From Pseudomonadota bacterium (GTDB lineage Bacteria > Pseudomonadota > Alphaproteobacteria > Rhizobiales > Methyloligellaceae), in NCBI GenBank assembly GCA_022567275.1, contig JADFHH010000099.1, positions 1-6,390 on the forward strand: a DNA stretch of 6,390 nucleotides. The letters run 5' to 3'. Shown here piece by piece: positions 5,017-6,390 of the stretch. Made by a program: the position numbers and the translations under genes. The notes beneath the pieces were generated by a model. It ran no database searches and was not told the DNA's origin. It saw only the letters and a list, made by a program, of their open reading frames with translations. Every line of letters begins with the position of its first letter. Position 1 is the stretch's first letter.

Positions 5017-5646
5017 TCAATAGATAGACATAGTAAAAAAACAAGAGAGAAAACGCCGCACCTGCTCAAGATCGCCGGGCGTGTCGATATCTCGCAACAT
5101 GGCTTCGTCATCGACGCGCAGGGCACGGGTTTCATCTCCATTGCCGCCGATAAGTTTCCTGGCGCCCGCATCGCCGGTGAGGGTTTGCAATTGCGCGAAA
5201 AAACGCGCCGGCCAGATCACCGGATTGCCCTGGGCCTGGCGCGCGCCCGCCGGATAGACAATTTTCCTTGCTCCCGCCTGCGCGAAGGCCGCCAGCAACC
5301 GGTCCACGAGCGCCGTCGTGAGGCCGGGCATATCGGCGAGCGCAATCATCGCACCGCCCGCGCCTTCGGGCAGTGCTGCAACCCCGCAGCGGATGGATGA
5401 GGAGAGTCCCGCCGTGTAATCCGGGTTGGCGGCAAATTGCACATCGAGCCCGGATAGCGCCTCAGCTATGCGCTTGGCTTCAAAGCCCGTCACCACGATG
5501 ACGCCGGCCGCACGGCTTGCCAGCAACCGCTGCGCCACCCGGCGCACGAGCGGCTTTCCTTCAATTTCGATGAGCAGCTTGTTGTCCTTGCCAAAGCGGC
5601 GCGACGCGCCCGCCGCCAGCAGCACGGCGTAGACTGTTGAAATCAT
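5017..5646 (-). CDS. MocA-like molybdopterin nucleotidyltransferase
   Basis: The 209-residue product is a single NTP-transferase (GT-A-like Rossmann) domain of the MocA/MobA type. LLAAGASRRFGKDNKLL (9-25) is the nucleotide and phosphate loop. NPDYTAGLSSSI (74-85) and IALADMP (101-107, metal-binding Asp105) form the active site. GNPVIWP (140-146), GDAGARKL (158-165) and DIDTP (186-190) complete the family pattern. By family and neighbours it should attach CMP to molybdopterin in the cytoplasm to make the cytosine dinucleotide cofactor of xanthine-oxidase-family enzymes; related proteins can use GTP or sugar substrates. It starts three bases after the xdhC stop, with GGAG inside the xdhC end, so the two are co-transcribed and probably coupled. 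After DLEQVRRFLS the end SCFFTMSIY is encoded by an AT-rich tail with a seven-T run, unlike the rest of the gene. Confidence 0.88.
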   Translation of the reverse strand: MISTVYAVLLAAGASRRFGKDNKLLIEIEGKPLVRRVAQRLLASRAAGVIVVTGFEAKRIAEALSGLDVQFAANPDYTAGLSSSIRCGVAALPEGAGGAMIALADMPGLTTALVDRLLAAFAQAGARKIVYPAGARQAQGNPVIWPARFFAQLQTLTGDAGARKLIGGNGDETRALRVDDEAMLRDIDTPGDLEQVRRFLSCFFTMSIY

Positions 5647-5649
5647 TAT

Positions 5650-6339
5650 CTAATCTCCGTTGCGCGCCCGCATAACCTTAACCACTTCGGCGATAATGGA
5701 GAGCGCGATTTCGCCCGGGCTGACCGAACCGATATCGAGACCAACGGGCGCATGGATGACGCTTGTCTCCTCCTCGCTGACGCCAAGCGCGTGCAACCGC
5801 GCCACGCGTTTGGCGTGGGACCGCCGGCTCCCCAGCGCGCCGATGTAGAAGCAATCGCTGCGCAGCGCGGCGCGAAGCGCCTCATCGTCGATATCCGGCA
5901 CATGGGCGAGACAGACAAGGGCGCTGCGCGCGTCGAGCTTCAGCTCGCCAAGCGCCTCTTCAGGCCATTTTGTAATGATGTCGCTCTCAGTAAAGCGCTG
6001 CTGCGTCGCGAACGCCGTGCGCGGGTCAATGACGATGGGCTCAACGCCAACCTCGCGGGCCAGCCGCACCAGCGTTTGGGCGATATGCGTGGCGCCAACG
6101 ATCATCAGCCGGGGCGCGGGCAGGACGGCATGGAGAAACACCTCGCCATCTTCACGCGCTACGGTCTTGCTGCGCCCGGTGCGGAAGCAATCCGCGATTT
6201 CTTCCGCCAGCGGGTGGTTGTTGCCGGGCGTTTCCTCGCCGATAATCTCTTCATCGCCGCCGGCAAGGGGCGTCACCAGCACAATTGCACGGCGCTGAGC
6301 GCGCGCATCCAGCAATTTCTTCAAAGTGTCCTTGCGCAT
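5650..6339 (-). CDS. XdhC family protein, C-terminal (Rossmann) half as a separate protein
   Basis: The 229-residue product has a loosely conserved N-terminal region, then the XdhC Rossmann domain: RLMIVGATHIAQTLVRLA (77-94), VIDPRTAFATQQRF, DARSALVCLAHVPDIDDEAL, FYIGALGSRRSHAKRVARL and IHAPVGLDIGSVSPGEIALS. XdhC proteins bind molybdenum cofactor, help its sulfuration, and insert it into xanthine-dehydrogenase-family hydroxylases in the cytoplasm. Here the two XdhC domains are separate genes: the upstream frame ends eight bases earlier. The segment AHVPDIDD has Val where many relatives have Asp in THDPKxDD. There is no strong ribosome site before ATG 6339, so translation may be coupled to the upstream gene. 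The MocA-like gene follows after three bases. Confidence 0.9.
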   Translation of the reverse strand: MRKDTLKKLLDARAQRRAIVLVTPLAGGDEEIIGEETPGNNHPLAEEIADCFRTGRSKTVAREDGEVFLHAVLPAPRLMIVGATHIAQTLVRLAREVGVEPIVIDPRTAFATQQRFTESDIITKWPEEALGELKLDARSALVCLAHVPDIDDEALRAALRSDCFYIGALGSRRSHAKRVARLHALGVSEEETSVIHAPVGLDIGSVSPGEIALSIIAEVVKVMRARNGD

Positions 6340-6347
6340 GGGCGCGG

Positions 6348-6390
6348 CTATCCCAGTTTTTCGACAAACACGCGGATGCGCCCGCCGCAG
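6348..6390 (-). CDS. XdhC/CoxI N-terminal-domain protein, C-terminal end (partial)
   Basis: The minus strand from the window edge gives 13 residues, CGGRIRVFVEKLG, then TAG at 6350-6348. The CGG-x-hydrophobic ending is what closes the XdhC_CoxI domain, and the position just before an XdhC C-terminal-domain gene fits the known split arrangement. So little is visible that the call rests largely on context. Confidence 0.55.
   Translation of the reverse strand, partial: CGGRIRVFVEKLG

Noticed and set aside
4944..5171. N-terminal extension of the cytochrome c frame up to 5171 (76 more residues)
   Set aside because: It would overlap the end of the MocA-like gene and bury the signal peptide. The start at 4943 has a good ribosome site and begins with that signal peptide.

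Overview
The window looks like the chromosome of a GC-rich alphaproteobacterium. The signs are the codon use, a C-terminus typical of alphaproteobacterial penicillin-binding protein activators, a c2-type cytochrome c, a split XdhC next to a MocA-like protein, and an encoded CCA end on the tRNA. I cannot name a genus. There is no phage, CRISPR array, transposase or toxin-antitoxin gene.

Layout. The 3' end of a penicillin-binding protein activator gene (1-159, +) runs into a 268-bp gene-less foldback element (158-425). The element has 33-bp terminal inverted repeats and two large internal hairpins, and is flanked by an imperfect 11-bp direct repeat. Three minus- or plus-strand housekeeping genes follow: an SRPBCC-fold protein (452-862, -), the ribosome-rescue hydrolase ArfB (960-1385, -), and a secreted thioredoxin-fold DUF1223 protein (1514-2272, +). 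The last two are divergent, with a shared 128-bp promoter region that carries small repeats. The chaperone gene htpG (2296-4236, -) converges on the DUF1223 gene.

Upstream of htpG are tRNA-Arg(CCU) (4357-4433, -), with a recognisable promoter and a terminator, and a secreted class I cytochrome c (4512-4943, -). The right end (5017-6390, -) is a molybdenum-hydroxylase maturation cluster. It holds the tail of an XdhC N-terminal-domain protein, a separate XdhC C-terminal (Rossmann) protein and a MocA-type molybdopterin nucleotidyltransferase, almost without gaps. The hydroxylase they serve (xanthine dehydrogenase, aldehyde oxidase or CO dehydrogenase type) would lie outside the window, probably beyond 6390.

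The most interesting object is the foldback element at 158-425. Its boundaries coincide with a candidate degenerate target-site duplication. Its first two bases complete the TAG stop codon of the upstream gene. Its clearest stem differences are G-U wobbles when read as plus-strand RNA, which hints at a folded transcript. It could be a non-autonomous mobile element, a structured RNA, or both. The other genes look ordinary.
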